DNA of 59,965 bases from Albidovulum sp. (GTDB taxonomy: Bacteria > Pseudomonadota > Alphaproteobacteria > Rhodobacterales > Rhodobacteraceae): NCBI GenBank assembly GCA_030837825.1, contig JAUQYB010000147.1:1-59965 (forward strand). The letters run 5' to 3'. The notes below the pieces were generated by a model. The model did not search any database, had not been told where the DNA came from, and worked only from the letters and a program-made list of their open reading frames with translations. Positions 8,192 through 17,192 of this stretch are shown here, in pieces (within the stretch, counting starts at the first letter, position 1; each line of letters begins with the position of its first letter). A program made the position numbers and the translations under genes.

Positions 8192-9442
8192 ATGGCACGG
8201 ATCACGGCAGTCATCGAGAACGCGGGCCAGGTGCTGACCTGCGCCCCCGGCGCGCCCGATCTGGTCGGTGCCCGCACGAATACGGTGGTGGCGGTCAGCG
8301 GCAACGCGATCGCCGCCATCGGAACGGCGGCCGAGGTTGCCGCCGCGCATGACCTTTCCGGCGCCCAGCGGATCGACGCGCGGGGCGGGCTGGTGATGCC
8401 CGGCTTCGTCGATTGCCATACGCACCTGGTCTTCCACCGCTCGCGGGTCGAGGAATACGCCCAGAAGGTGCAGGGCCGGACCGCCGCCGAGATCAGGGCG
8501 ATGGGCATTCCCGTCGGCATCAGCGCAACCGCGCGGATGATGCGCGAGGCGACGATGGACGAACTGGTGGCCAGCGCCGCCGAACGGCTTGACCACATGC
8601 TGGCCTTCGGCACCACCACGGTCGAAAGCAAAAGCGGCTACGGCCTGAACACCGCGACCGAGATCAAGATGCTCGAGGTCAACCAGCGCCTTGGGGCGGT
8701 CCAGCCGATCGAGATCGTCTCGACCTTCCTTGGCGCGCACGAATTTCCCGACGACAAGCCGCGCGACGCCTATATCGCCGAGATCATGGACGAGATGATC
8801 CCCGAGGTGGCGCGGCGCGGGCTGGCCGAGTTCAACGATGTCTATTGTGACGACGGCTATTATACGGTCGCCGAATCCCGCGCGATCCTTGAACGCGGCC
8901 GCGAGCACGGGCTGAAGGTCAAGATCCACACGGATGCCTATTCGCACATCGGCGGATCGCGGCTCGCGGCCGAACTGAAGGCGGTGTCGGCCGACCACAT
9001 GAACTTCACCGACCCGTCGGAATATGCGGCGCTGCGCGAAGCCGGGGTTACGTGCGTGGTGATGCCGGCACTGGACTTTTCGGTCGGGCACGCGCGGCCC
9101 TTCGATGCGCGGGCGCTGATGGATGCGGGCGTCACCGTGGCGCTGGCCACCGACATGTGCCCGGGCTGCTGGCTGGAATCGATGCCCTTCGTGGTGCAGC
9201 TTGCCTGCCGGCTGTACAGCTTCAGCCCGGCCGAGGCGATCCGCGCCGGCACGCTTCACGCGGCGATGGCGCTGGATCGCGGCGACCGGCTGGGTTCGCT
9301 TGAACCCGGCAAGGATGCCGACATCGCGATCTTTCCCTACGCCCGCTACGAAGACATGGCCTATCGCCTTGGCCGCGGCCAGGCGCGGCTCGTGATGAAG
9401 GCGGGGCGGGTGGTGTTCCGCGATGAAAGTCCGGACGCATGA
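8192..9442 (+). CDS. hutI: imidazolonepropionase family amidohydrolase, active-site variant
   Basis: 416 aa from ATG 8192; ATG 8177 is an alternative five codons upstream. HutI opens the imidazolone ring to formiminoglutamate. The metal site is complete: His76 and His78 (DCHTHLVF), His246 (KIHTD) and Asp321 (ATDMCPG). Arg85, Tyr150 (KSGYG) and His183 (GAH) match Bacillus subtilis HutI Arg89, Tyr152 and His185. Two other substrate-contact residues of that enzyme, Tyr102 and Glu252, are Ala98 and Ala249 here, and the usual AGGGI loop is absent. A functional amidohydrolase with a changed ring pocket is likely. It sits 16 bases after hutU and overlaps hutG by ATGA. Confidence 0.85.
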   Translation: MARITAVIENAGQVLTCAPGAPDLVGARTNTVVAVSGNAIAAIGTAAEVAAAHDLSGAQRIDARGGLVMPGFVDCHTHLVFHRSRVEEYAQKVQGRTAAEIRAMGIPVGISATARMMREATMDELVASAAERLDHMLAFGTTTVESKSGYGLNTATEIKMLEVNQRLGAVQPIEIVSTFLGAHEFPDDKPRDAYIAEIMDEMIPEVARRGLAEFNDVYCDDGYYTVAESRAILERGREHGLKVKIHTDAYSHIGGSRLAAELKAVSADHMNFTDPSEYAALREAGVTCVVMPALDFSVGHARPFDARALMDAGVTVALATDMCPGCWLESMPFVVQLACRLYSFSPAEAIRAGTLHAAMALDRGDRLGSLEPGKDADIAIFPYARYEDMAYRLGRGQARLVMKAGRVVFRDESPDA

Positions 9443-10242
9443 TCCCGGTCGAGGTGGCCGAGGGCGACGGCCCGATCATCCTTGGCCAGCCGCATGGCGG
9501 CACCCAGGTGCCGGATGCGATCTTCCAGCGGCTGAACGCCACCGGCCGGGCGCTGGCCGATACCGACTGGCACATAAACAGGCTCTATTCCGGCCTGATC
9601 GCGCATCTGACGGTGGTCGAGGCTGGCTTCCACCGCTACGTGATCGACGCCAACCGCGGGCCGGACGATGGCTCGCTTTACCCGGGGCAGAACACCACCG
9701 GCCTCTGCCCGCTGACCGATTTCGACGGCCGGCCGATCTGGGCCGAAGGACAGGCGCCCGGGGCTGACGAGATCGCCGAACGCCGCGCCGCCTTCCATGC
9801 GCCCTATCACCAAGCACTTGCCGCCCAGATCGACCGGGTGAAAGCCCGGCACGGGGTGGCGATCCTGTGGGATTGCCATTCGATCCGGTCGGTGATTCCG
9901 TTCCTGTTCGACGGCGAACTGCCGGTCTTCAACATCGGCACCAACGGCGGCACCACCTGCGCGGAAAAGATCACCCGGGCGGTCGAGACCTGCTGTGAAG
10001 CCTCGGGCCAGCCCACGATCCTCAACGGCCGGTTCAAGGGCGGCTGGACCACCCGCCACTACGGGCAGCCGGCCGACAATGTGCACGCGATCCAGATGGA
10101 AACCGCCCAGCGCGCCTATCTGGCGACCGAGGCCGCCCCCTGGGCCTATGATCCCGACCGTGCCGAACGGACCCGCGCCGTGCTCGGTCCGGTTCTTGCC
10201 GATCTTGACCGCCTTGCGCGCTCGGGCGCGCTCAGCCGCTGA
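9439..10242 (+). CDS. hutG: N-formylglutamate deformylase
   Basis: 267 aa, matching the N-formylglutamate amidohydrolase family, which hydrolyses N-formyl-L-glutamate to glutamate and formate, the last step of the HutF-HutG branch. Seen are a metal-binding PHGG near residue 18, DANRGPDDGSLYPGQ, and DCHSIRSVIP followed by LPVFNIGTN. The start overlaps the hutI stop (ATGA), so translation is probably coupled. Unlike HutH, HutU and HutI, this protein looks canonical. That fits a pathway in which only the ring-handling steps differ and the acyclic intermediates are ordinary. Confidence 0.92.
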   Translation: MIPVEVAEGDGPIILGQPHGGTQVPDAIFQRLNATGRALADTDWHINRLYSGLIAHLTVVEAGFHRYVIDANRGPDDGSLYPGQNTTGLCPLTDFDGRPIWAEGQAPGADEIAERRAAFHAPYHQALAAQIDRVKARHGVAILWDCHSIRSVIPFLFDGELPVFNIGTNGGTTCAEKITRAVETCCEASGQPTILNGRFKGGWTTRHYGQPADNVHAIQMETAQRAYLATEAAPWAYDPDRAERTRAVLGPVLADLDRLARSGALSR

Positions 10243-10253
10243 AGGAACCCGCG

Positions 10254-11645
10254 ATGACGACGATCTACGAGGTCGAACACCTGCACCAGCCGGATGGCTG
10301 GCTGTCGCCCGGCTATGTCGATGTCGGCGCCGATGGCGTGATCCTGTCGGTCTCGGGCCAGCGGCCGCAGGGCAAGCCGGTCGAACGACTGCGCGGCTTC
10401 GGCGTGCCGGGCCTGTCGAACCTGCATTCGCACGCCTTCCAGCGGGCGCTGGCGGGCCGGACCGAATTCGTCACCGCCGCCCGGGCCGAGGACAATCTCT
10501 GGACCTGGCGGAAAGAGATGTATCGCATGGTCGACCGGCTGACGCCGGACACCTACGAAGCGGTGGCGGCGCAGGTCTATCTTGAAATGCTGCGCTTCGG
10601 CATGACGGCGGTGTGCGAATTCCACTATGTCCACCATCTGGCCGGCGGCGGGCGCAACCCCAATCCGGCCGAGATGTCGGACCGGCTGATCGCCGCGGCA
10701 TCGCGCACCGGGCTTGGGCTGACGCTGCTGCCGGTGCTTTATGCGCACGGCGGCATCGGCAAGCCGGTCGAGGAAACGCAGAAGCGTTTCGTCCATCCGG
10801 TCGACGACTATCTTCGGCTGATCGACACCCTGCGCAGCCGCCGCGCCGCCAATCGGAACCTGCGGGTCGGGCTGGCCTTGCATTCGCTGCGCGCGGTCAC
10901 GCCGGACGAAGCCCATGCCGCGCTGGCGGGCATGAAGGCGATGGACCCGCAGGCGCGGCTGCACATCCATGTCTCGGAAACCACGCATGAGGTCGCCGAG
11001 GTCGAGGCCGGGCTTGGCGCGCGGCCGGTGCAGTGGCTGATCGACAATGTTGACCTGAACGATCAGTGGTGCCTGGTCCACGCGACCCATCTGGACGCAT
11101 CCGAAATTGCCGGCGCGGCGGCAAGCGGCGCGGTGGTCGGCATCTGCCCGCTGACCGAGGCGACGATGGGCGACGGGTTTTTCCCGCTGGTCGAATACCA
11201 CGGCGCCGGCGGCGCCTGGGGCATCGGCACCGACAGCCATTACAGCACCTCGACCGCCGAAGAGCTGCGCATCCTCGAATGCGGCAAGCGGCTGGAACTC
11301 AGGCGCCGCAACGTGATCGCCCGGCCCGAAGGCGGGGCCGAGGTGCACAGCGGCCGGCTGCTGTTCGACACCGCGCTGGCGGGGGGCGAACGCGCATCGG
11401 GCCAGGGCGGCGGCGCGATCGTCGCCGGGCGGCGTGCCGATCTGGTGATGCTTGACCCCGACGCGACGCCGCTGCTGGGCCACGGGCCGGAAACGGTGCT
11501 GGACGGCTGGATCCTCGGCGGCACCGAAAATCCGGTCCGCGACGTGATGGTGGCCGGGCGCTGGGTGATCCGCGACGGCCGCCACCCGCAGGAAGCGGCG
11601 ATCCGCGACGGCTATCGCGCTGCGGCGGCCACGCTGTTCGGCTGA
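10254..11645 (+). CDS. hutF: formimidoylglutamate deiminase
   Basis: 463 aa amidohydrolase-superfamily protein of the HutF type, which releases ammonia from N-formimino-L-glutamate to give N-formylglutamate. Metal and catalytic motifs are HSHAFQRAL, HIHVSE, HATHL and GTDSHYST; TEATMGDGFFP and the HYVHH segment are also typical of HutF. It begins 11 bases after hutG in the same operon. HutF followed by HutG gives the five-step route that yields formate plus two ammonia, instead of formamide release by HutE-type enzymes, which are absent here. Confidence 0.92.
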   Translation: MTTIYEVEHLHQPDGWLSPGYVDVGADGVILSVSGQRPQGKPVERLRGFGVPGLSNLHSHAFQRALAGRTEFVTAARAEDNLWTWRKEMYRMVDRLTPDTYEAVAAQVYLEMLRFGMTAVCEFHYVHHLAGGGRNPNPAEMSDRLIAAASRTGLGLTLLPVLYAHGGIGKPVEETQKRFVHPVDDYLRLIDTLRSRRAANRNLRVGLALHSLRAVTPDEAHAALAGMKAMDPQARLHIHVSETTHEVAEVEAGLGARPVQWLIDNVDLNDQWCLVHATHLDASEIAGAAASGAVVGICPLTEATMGDGFFPLVEYHGAGGAWGIGTDSHYSTSTAEELRILECGKRLELRRRNVIARPEGGAEVHSGRLLFDTALAGGERASGQGGGAIVAGRRADLVMLDPDATPLLGHGPETVLDGWILGGTENPVRDVMVAGRWVIRDGRHPQEAAIRDGYRAAAATLFG

Positions 11646-11660
11646 GCTTGGGGGGGCGCG

Positions 11661-12218
11661 ATGCGGATCATCCGCCATGCCGCGCTGACCCCGGCGCCGT
11701 GGAGGAACGGCGGCGGCATCACGCACGAGATCGCGAGCGTTTCGGATGACTGCGGCCTTCTCTGGCGCCTGAGCCTTGCCGAGATCGACCGCAACGGCCC
11801 GTTTTCGGCCTTTCCCGGTCTTCACCGCATCCTGACCGTCGTCGCGGGCGGGGGGCTGGTGCTCGACCTGCCCGACGGGCCACGGCGCGCGACCCGTCTT
11901 TGCCCCGTCGCCTTCGACGGCGCGGTTCCGGTCGCTGCGCGCCTGACGCAAGGGGCGGTCAGGGCGCTGAATCTGATGTGCCGGAAGGATGTGATCGCCT
12001 CGGTGGCGACGCTTTCGGGCGGGGTGCGGCACCTGGTTGCCGCCGGACCGGGCGAAACTTTCGCGATTCACATCGTCTCGGGAGGGGCAATCGGGAACGG
12101 AGCCGCTCTCGAACCCGGCGACACCGTGCTTTGCGCAGGAACGTTCGACCTGCCGCCGGGAGGCGCGGCGGTCTGCATTTCGATCGCTCACCGACCTGCC
12201 GGGCCGGCGGCGAAATAG
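11661..12218 (+). CDS. hutD: HutD family protein
   Basis: 185 aa cupin-fold protein of the HutD/Ves family. Typical marks are WRNGGGITHEI near residue 14, WRLSLAEIDRNGPFS and FPGLHRILTV. HutD is a conserved accessory of histidine-utilisation operons. It is not an enzyme of the pathway; in Pseudomonas it is reported to limit hut expression, perhaps by binding an intermediate. Last gene of the hutUIGFD run, 15 bases after hutF. Its 3' end overlaps the convergent LysR gene by 31 bases, so the two transcripts are antisense at their ends. Confidence 0.85.
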   Translation: MRIIRHAALTPAPWRNGGGITHEIASVSDDCGLLWRLSLAEIDRNGPFSAFPGLHRILTVVAGGGLVLDLPDGPRRATRLCPVAFDGAVPVAARLTQGAVRALNLMCRKDVIASVATLSGGVRHLVAAGPGETFAIHIVSGGAIGNGAALEPGDTVLCAGTFDLPPGGAAVCISIAHRPAGPAAK

Positions 12219-13087
12219 TCCCTGATCGCTTCCGCCGCTGCTTTCAGCGCCGGATTCGGGGGCGGTGCCGATACGTGGGCGAAGACCAGCCGCTGGCTTG
12301 GCATCTCGTCCCGCAGGGGCCGGTAAACAACCGGCAAAGAGCGCGAGACATCGTTGCCGCTGACGGGCGTGACCAGAAGCGAAACGCACTGTCCGGCCGC
12401 CACCATGCGGCGCGCCATCTCGATCGACCGGGTCTTGAGCCGGATGCGCGGCGACAGGCCGCGCTGCCAGAACGGCACCATCAGGAATTCGCGGCTGAGC
12501 GGAAGGTCGATCAGGACGAAATCGTTCTCTGCCAGATCGGCGAGGCTGACCGACTCGCGCTCGGCGAGCGGATGGCCCGCCGGCAGGAGCGCGTGCGGCC
12601 GAAGCTCCGCCAGCACGGCGCGTTCCGTTCCCGGTGGCAGGCCGACGTCATAGCTCAGCGCGCAGTCGATCACCCCGGTCGCGAGGAACCGCGCGATCCC
12701 TTCAAGATCGCATTCGCGCAGGTCAAGCTCGGTATCGGGAAGCACTGCATCCAGATGCCCGGCAATGCCCGGAATCCAGGTCGGACCCAGGGTGGCGAAA
12801 TACCCCAGCACCAGCCGGGTGCGCGCGCCCCTGCCGTCGCGATGTGACATCGCCTCGACCCGGATCAGGATTTCGCGCGCCTCACGCACTTTCTCGGTGC
12901 CGAAGGGCGTCAGTTCCAGCCCCTGCGCCTGCCGCCGAAAGAACAGGGCGCGCCCGAAATCCGCCTCCAGTTCGCGGATCGCGGCCGAGATCGACGGCTG
13001 CGACACGTTCAGCACCGCCGCCGCGCGGGTGGCGCTGCCGGTCTGGGCGACAGCGGCGAAATATCTCAACTGGCGCAGCGTCGTCAT
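12188..13087 (-). CDS. LysR-family transcriptional regulator
   Basis: 299 aa. The N-terminal winged helix (residues 1-60; LRQLRYFAAVAQTGSATRAAAVLNVSQ-type start with SQPSISAAIRELE) is followed by a LysR effector-binding domain (about residues 90-290). It is divergent from the CoA-transferase/acyl-CoA dehydrogenase pair, and the 96-base gap between them most likely holds the shared regulatory region. By the usual LysR arrangement it would activate that operon, with a CoA-linked acid or its precursor as inducer. It converges on hutD with a 31-base overlap. AGGA stands about 12 bases before the ATG. Confidence 0.9.
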   Translation of the reverse strand: MTTLRQLRYFAAVAQTGSATRAAAVLNVSQPSISAAIRELEADFGRALFFRRQAQGLELTPFGTEKVREAREILIRVEAMSHRDGRGARTRLVLGYFATLGPTWIPGIAGHLDAVLPDTELDLRECDLEGIARFLATGVIDCALSYDVGLPPGTERAVLAELRPHALLPAGHPLAERESVSLADLAENDFVLIDLPLSREFLMVPFWQRGLSPRIRLKTRSIEMARRMVAAGQCVSLLVTPVSGNDVSRSLPVVYRPLRDEMPSQRLVFAHVSAPPPNPALKAAAEAIRDYFAAGPAGR

Positions 13088-13183
13088 TATCGGAATTTCC
13101 TATTCCGGCTACTCGAATACAGTTCTTTCTTCTATAGGCAGCGGCTGCGATCCTGTCTCCGGAAAATCTCCCGGGAGCGGATC
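13088..13183. promoter_or_regulatory. LysR / CoA-transferase divergent regulatory region
   Basis: The 96-base gap between the LysR gene and the CoA-transferase gene contains the inverted repeat GGAAT-N5-ATTCC (13092-13106) next to the LysR start, and it is more AT-rich than its flanks. LysR proteins commonly bind such interrupted dyads. GGGAGCGG before 13184 is the ribosome-binding site of the CoA-transferase gene. Confidence 0.4.
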
Positions 13184-14401
13184 ATGACCAATCCTTGTCT
13201 GACAGGCATCCGCGTGCTGGACCTGACCCGCGTGCTGGCCGGGCCCTTCTGCACCGCTCTGCTGGCCGATCTCGGCGCCGAGGTGATCAAGATCGAGACC
13301 CCCGCCGGCGACGACTACCGTCATGTTCCGCCGCTCGCCGATGGCACCGGGGGCCTGTTCCGCCTGCTCAACCGCGGCAAGAAGAGCGTGGCGCTCGACC
13401 TGCGGTCGGATCGCGGGCGCGAAATCGTCCGCCAACTGGCCCAGTCCAGCGACATTCTCGTGGAGAATTTCCGGCCCGGCGTGATGGACAGCATGGGGCT
13501 TGGCCACGGGGTGCTTGCAGGGGCCAATCCCGGCCTCATCCATGTCTCGATCTCGGGCTTCGGCCGGGAAAGCCCGATGGGCGACCTGCCGGCCTATGAT
13601 CTCGTGATCCAGGCCCTGACCGGCTTCATGGGCCTGACCGGCGAACCGGACGGCCCGCCGACGATGACGGGGGAATCCATCGCCGACCTGACGACGGGGC
13701 TGTTCGCCTCATGGGCCGCGCTGGCGGCGCTGATCGCGCGCGGCAGCACCGGAAAGGGCCAGTTCGTCGACGTGGCGATGTATGATTGCCTGTTCAACTT
13801 CATGCCCGCAGGGCTCGCCCAGCATCTTCACGGGCACGTGCCGCCGGTCCGGGTGGGCAACCGCCATCCGCTCGGGGCGCCCTTCGGCGTGTTCCGGGCG
13901 CAGGATGGCCATTACACCATCGCGGTGCTGAACCCGCGCCAGTTCGCCAGGCTGACCGAGGCGATGGGCCGGCCCGGGCTTGCGCAAGACCCGCGGTTTT
14001 CCTCAAACGGCGCGCGCCACGACAACCACGCGGCGCTGAAGGCGCTGATCGAGGGGTGGAGCGGCGCGCTGCCCGTCGCGGCGGTGCTGGAGCGGCTGCG
14101 CGCCCACGATGTGCCGGCCTCGCCGATCCTCACCCTGCCGGAGGCTGTCGCCGGACAGCAGGTCGCTGCCCGCGATCTGCTGCCGGTTGTCCCCGGCGCA
14201 GACGGCCGGGCCGAGCGCGTCATGGCGCAGCCGGCGCGGTTCTCTGCGATGCCCGCGCGGCCGACGGCGGCCGCGCCCGGTCTCGGTGCCGATGGGCCGG
14301 CCATTCTCGCGCACCGGCTCGGCCTGCGGGACGACGAGATCGCCCGGCTGGTCGAAGACGGCATTCTGCACGATGCAACCCGCAGCCGCGAAAGGGCCTG
14401 A
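13184..14401 (+). CDS. CaiB/BaiF (class III) CoA-transferase
   Basis: 405 aa, standard length for family III CoA-transferases, which move CoA between carboxylic acids through an aspartyl-CoA intermediate. The N-terminus (GIRVLDLTRVLAGPFCTALL, then LGAEVIKIE) is typical, as are NRGKKSVALDL and ENFRPGVMD. The catalytic Asp lies in TGESIADLTTG. It is followed one base later by an acyl-CoA dehydrogenase, so an imported acid is probably activated to a CoA ester and then desaturated. The substrate is not identifiable. Regulated presumably by the divergent LysR protein. Confidence 0.9.
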   Translation: MTNPCLTGIRVLDLTRVLAGPFCTALLADLGAEVIKIETPAGDDYRHVPPLADGTGGLFRLLNRGKKSVALDLRSDRGREIVRQLAQSSDILVENFRPGVMDSMGLGHGVLAGANPGLIHVSISGFGRESPMGDLPAYDLVIQALTGFMGLTGEPDGPPTMTGESIADLTTGLFASWAALAALIARGSTGKGQFVDVAMYDCLFNFMPAGLAQHLHGHVPPVRVGNRHPLGAPFGVFRAQDGHYTIAVLNPRQFARLTEAMGRPGLAQDPRFSSNGARHDNHAALKALIEGWSGALPVAAVLERLRAHDVPASPILTLPEAVAGQQVAARDLLPVVPGADGRAERVMAQPARFSAMPARPTAAAPGLGADGPAILAHRLGLRDDEIARLVEDGILHDATRSRERA

Positions 14402-14402
14402 C

Positions 14403-15575
14403 ATGCACGACAGCCTGCTGACCGAGGACCAGCGCATGATCCGCGACAGCGCCCGCGCCTTTGCGCAGGATCGTCTTGCGCCCACCGCAGCCGATCGCGA
14501 CTGCGGCAAGGCGTTCCCGCGCGCCGAGATGGCGGCGTTGGGTGCGCTCGGCTTTCTGGGCATGCTGGTGCCGGAAAGCCTGGGTGGCGTCGGCACCGAT
14601 CACGTCAGCTACGTGATGGCGGTCGAGGAGATTTCCGCCGCCGACGGCAGCATCGGGGCGATGATGGCGCTGCACAACGGGCTGGTGTCGAGCCCGCTTC
14701 TCCACCACGGGTCCGAGATGCAGAAGAGCCGCTACCTCAGGCCGCTGGCAGAGGGGAAGATCAACGGCGCTTTCGGCCTGACCGAGCCCGAGGCCGGATC
14801 GAATGCCTTCGCCATCGCCACCAGGGCCCGGCGCTGCGAGGGCGGATTCCGGATCTCCGGCACCAAGCAGTTCATGTCGAATGGCAAGTCGGCCGATATC
14901 GCGATCGTCTTCGCTGCCGTCGACTCCGACGATCCGCGCCGCCGCATCACCGCCTTCCTGGTGCCGCCCTCGGCGCCGGGCTACGCCGTCCTCAGGGTCG
15001 AGGACAAGCTCGGCCTCTCGGCGTCGGAAACCTGCCAGGTGGGACTCGACGGGGTCTTCGTGGCCGACGACCATGTCCTCGGAACGGTCGGCGGCGGCTA
15101 CGCTCTGGCAATGGGCACGCTCGAACTCGGGCGGCTCGGGATCGCGGCGCAGTCGGTCGGGTTGGCGCGCGCGGCCTTCGACCTCGCCCATGCCTATGCG
15201 CTTGAACGGCGGACCTTCGGCAAACCGCTCGTCGAGCATCAGGCGGTTGGCTTCCGGCTGGCCGACATGCGCATGAAGGTCGAGACCGCGCGCTGCTATC
15301 TGCACCATGCGGCGCGGCTGCGCGACGCCGGACAGACCTGCAAGACCGAGGCGGCGATGGCCAAGCTCTACGCTTCCGAGGCCGCCGAATTGGTCGCCTC
15401 GGAAGCGATCCAGGTGCACGGCGGCTACGGCTATCTGAAGGACTTCGCGGTGGAACGCATCTACCGCGACGCCCGCATCTGCCGCATCTACGAAGGCACG
15501 AGCGACATCCAGCGCATGATCATCGCCGCTGAGCTTTCGCGCCCGGGGCGTCGCCCGCCGACCGCCGGCCAGTGA
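14403..15575 (+). CDS. acyl-CoA dehydrogenase
   Basis: 390 aa FAD enzyme introducing an alpha,beta double bond into an acyl-CoA. Motifs are FGLTEPEAGSNA (substrate and FAD contacts), GTKQFMSNG, the RRTFGKPLVEHQ flavin segment, QVHGGYGYLKDF, and IYEGTSDIQR, in which the Glu is the catalytic base of short-chain and isovaleryl-type enzymes. The chosen ATG at 14403 directly follows the CoA-transferase stop; a longer frame upstream only overlaps that gene. The two proteins form an acid-activating and oxidising module. The electron acceptor would be ETF, which is not in the window. Confidence 0.93.
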   Translation: MHDSLLTEDQRMIRDSARAFAQDRLAPTAADRDCGKAFPRAEMAALGALGFLGMLVPESLGGVGTDHVSYVMAVEEISAADGSIGAMMALHNGLVSSPLLHHGSEMQKSRYLRPLAEGKINGAFGLTEPEAGSNAFAIATRARRCEGGFRISGTKQFMSNGKSADIAIVFAAVDSDDPRRRITAFLVPPSAPGYAVLRVEDKLGLSASETCQVGLDGVFVADDHVLGTVGGGYALAMGTLELGRLGIAAQSVGLARAAFDLAHAYALERRTFGKPLVEHQAVGFRLADMRMKVETARCYLHHAARLRDAGQTCKTEAAMAKLYASEAAELVASEAIQVHGGYGYLKDFAVERIYRDARICRIYEGTSDIQRMIIAAELSRPGRRPPTAGQ

Positions 15576-15674
15576 CGACGAAGACCGGCCGACATCCGTC
15601 CGCCGGGAAGGGCGAGGCGGTTCCCGGCATGGGCCGCCCCTGATCGTCACGGGGATCGGCGCGGCCGGCCCAGA

Positions 15675-17180
15675 TCAGCGGCTCGGGGCGAATCCCGTCC
15701 GGTCCAGCGGCCAGACCGGGCGGCGGACGCGGATATAGGGGCGCAGGTGCGCCTGCGGGGTCGCCAGCGCGCCGGTGTCGCAGACGATGACGCGGCCGGC
15801 GATCGGTTCAAAGGCGGCCCGGAAGTGCTGCATCGACTTGACCACCAGGAAGCGCAGGCGCGCAGGCTCGATCCCGAAGGCGCGCACCTGCTGAAGGTCG
15901 AGCATCTGTTCGTTCAGCGTGACGACAAGGATGTCGATCCCCTGCACCCGGAACACCGCGGTGGGGCCGAAGCTGTGGGTGATGCCGCCCAGGATCGGGC
16001 CGTCGCCGGTATAGGTGCCGTCCGACAGGTGGACGATCTCGCCGGTCAGCCGCATCGGGCCGCCGCCGAAGGCCGGATCGCGCTTGCCGCCCAGGTCGAG
16101 CGTCACGGTTTCGCCGACCTTGTGGCGGTGAAGCTCGGCCGCCGCCGCGGGGTCGATCATCGGGGCGAAGGCGCCGCCGGTGGCGCCGGCCTTCAGAAGC
16201 GCGTCAAGAAGCGCGGTCGCGTCGCCATAGGCCCCGGCACCGGGGTTGTCGGCATAGTCGGCGATCACCAGCGGCCCCTTGGCGGCATCGAAATCGCGCG
16301 CCTCGGCCGCCGCCGCGGCCGGGGTCAGGAAATCGTTGAAGACATGGCCGCGCTGGTCCCAGATCGTGTCGGCCAGCGCCTCGGCGATCTCGCGCGCACG
16401 GGTCTCCGCGCCCAGGTCGTGGGTGACCAGCACAGTCGGCCCCATCTCGGTGATGTCGGCCTCGGAAAAGCCGGCGTTGACCGACACGGCAAGGATGCCC
16501 GGTTCGGCCTCGTGCGCCCGGGCGCGGGCGTAAAGCGCGGCGGTTTCCGGCACGTCGGTGCGCCCGGCGTTCGCCTCGTCCAGCATCGGGCGATGGGCGC
16601 GCAGCGTGGCCGGCCTGACCGCGCCCCGCATCGCCGCATCCAGAAGCCGCCCGGCATGGCGTCCGGTTTCGCGCATGTCGACATGCGGATAGGTCTTGTA
16701 GCTGACGAGGATCTGCGCCCGTTCCACCATCGCCGGCGTCACCATCGCGTGCAGGTCAAGCGTCACCGCGACCGGAAGGTCCGGCCCGACCACCTCGCGC
16801 AGGCGGGCCAGCAGCTCGCCCTCGCCATCCTCGCTAAAGGCGGGCACCATCGAGCCGTGGAGGCTCAGGAGGATGCCGTCCAGCGTGGCGCGCTGTTCGG
16901 CAGCGGCGTCGCAGATGATCGCGGCGATATGGTCGAAGGCCGCGCGCGACACCGGCGCGCCGGGGTTGGCATGGGCCGAAACCGTATGGGTGATGCGCCA
17001 GCCCGCCTCCCGCCCGGCATCGAGAAAACCTGCGAGTTCGTCGTTCACGTCGCCGAAGCGGTCGATCGCCACCTGGCCCTCGTCAAGCACCGCGTCGCGG
17101 AAGTCCTGAAGCGTGGTCTCGCCCTTCTTGAAGGTGTTGCTTTCGTGGACGAAGCTGCCGGTAAGGACATGGAAGGGCAT
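15675..17180 (-). CDS. mlrC: M81 family metallopeptidase (MlrC-like)
   Basis: 501 aa, the usual length of M81 peptidases. Typical motifs are GSFVHESNTF at residues 8-17, LSLHGSMVP, VTLDLHAMVT, DYADNPGAGAYGD and VVKSMQHFRAAF. The founding member, MlrC, is the zinc enzyme that cleaves linearised microcystin and its tetrapeptide, substrates rich in non-standard and D-residues. Most genomes with M81 genes do not degrade microcystin, so here it is better read as a hydrolase for an unusual peptide or amide. It is the last gene after a complete peptide ABC transporter and an RpiR regulator on the same strand, and probably acts on the imported compound. Confidence 0.87.
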   Translation of the reverse strand: MPFHVLTGSFVHESNTFKKGETTLQDFRDAVLDEGQVAIDRFGDVNDELAGFLDAGREAGWRITHTVSAHANPGAPVSRAAFDHIAAIICDAAAEQRATLDGILLSLHGSMVPAFSEDGEGELLARLREVVGPDLPVAVTLDLHAMVTPAMVERAQILVSYKTYPHVDMRETGRHAGRLLDAAMRGAVRPATLRAHRPMLDEANAGRTDVPETAALYARARAHEAEPGILAVSVNAGFSEADITEMGPTVLVTHDLGAETRAREIAEALADTIWDQRGHVFNDFLTPAAAAAEARDFDAAKGPLVIADYADNPGAGAYGDATALLDALLKAGATGGAFAPMIDPAAAAELHRHKVGETVTLDLGGKRDPAFGGGPMRLTGEIVHLSDGTYTGDGPILGGITHSFGPTAVFRVQGIDILVVTLNEQMLDLQQVRAFGIEPARLRFLVVKSMQHFRAAFEPIAGRVIVCDTGALATPQAHLRPYIRVRRPVWPLDRTGFAPSR

Positions 17181-17192
17181 GGGGTTAGCCTT

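Noticed and set aside
6412..8631. A 739-codon open frame antisense to hutU
   Set aside because: Shadow of the urocanase gene; no ribosome-binding site, no family features, low-complexity Val/Ala/Gly/His/Arg composition.
15675..17180. Evidence for microcystin degradation
   Set aside because: mlrA, mlrB and mlrD are absent, and M81 proteins are widespread outside microcystin degraders.
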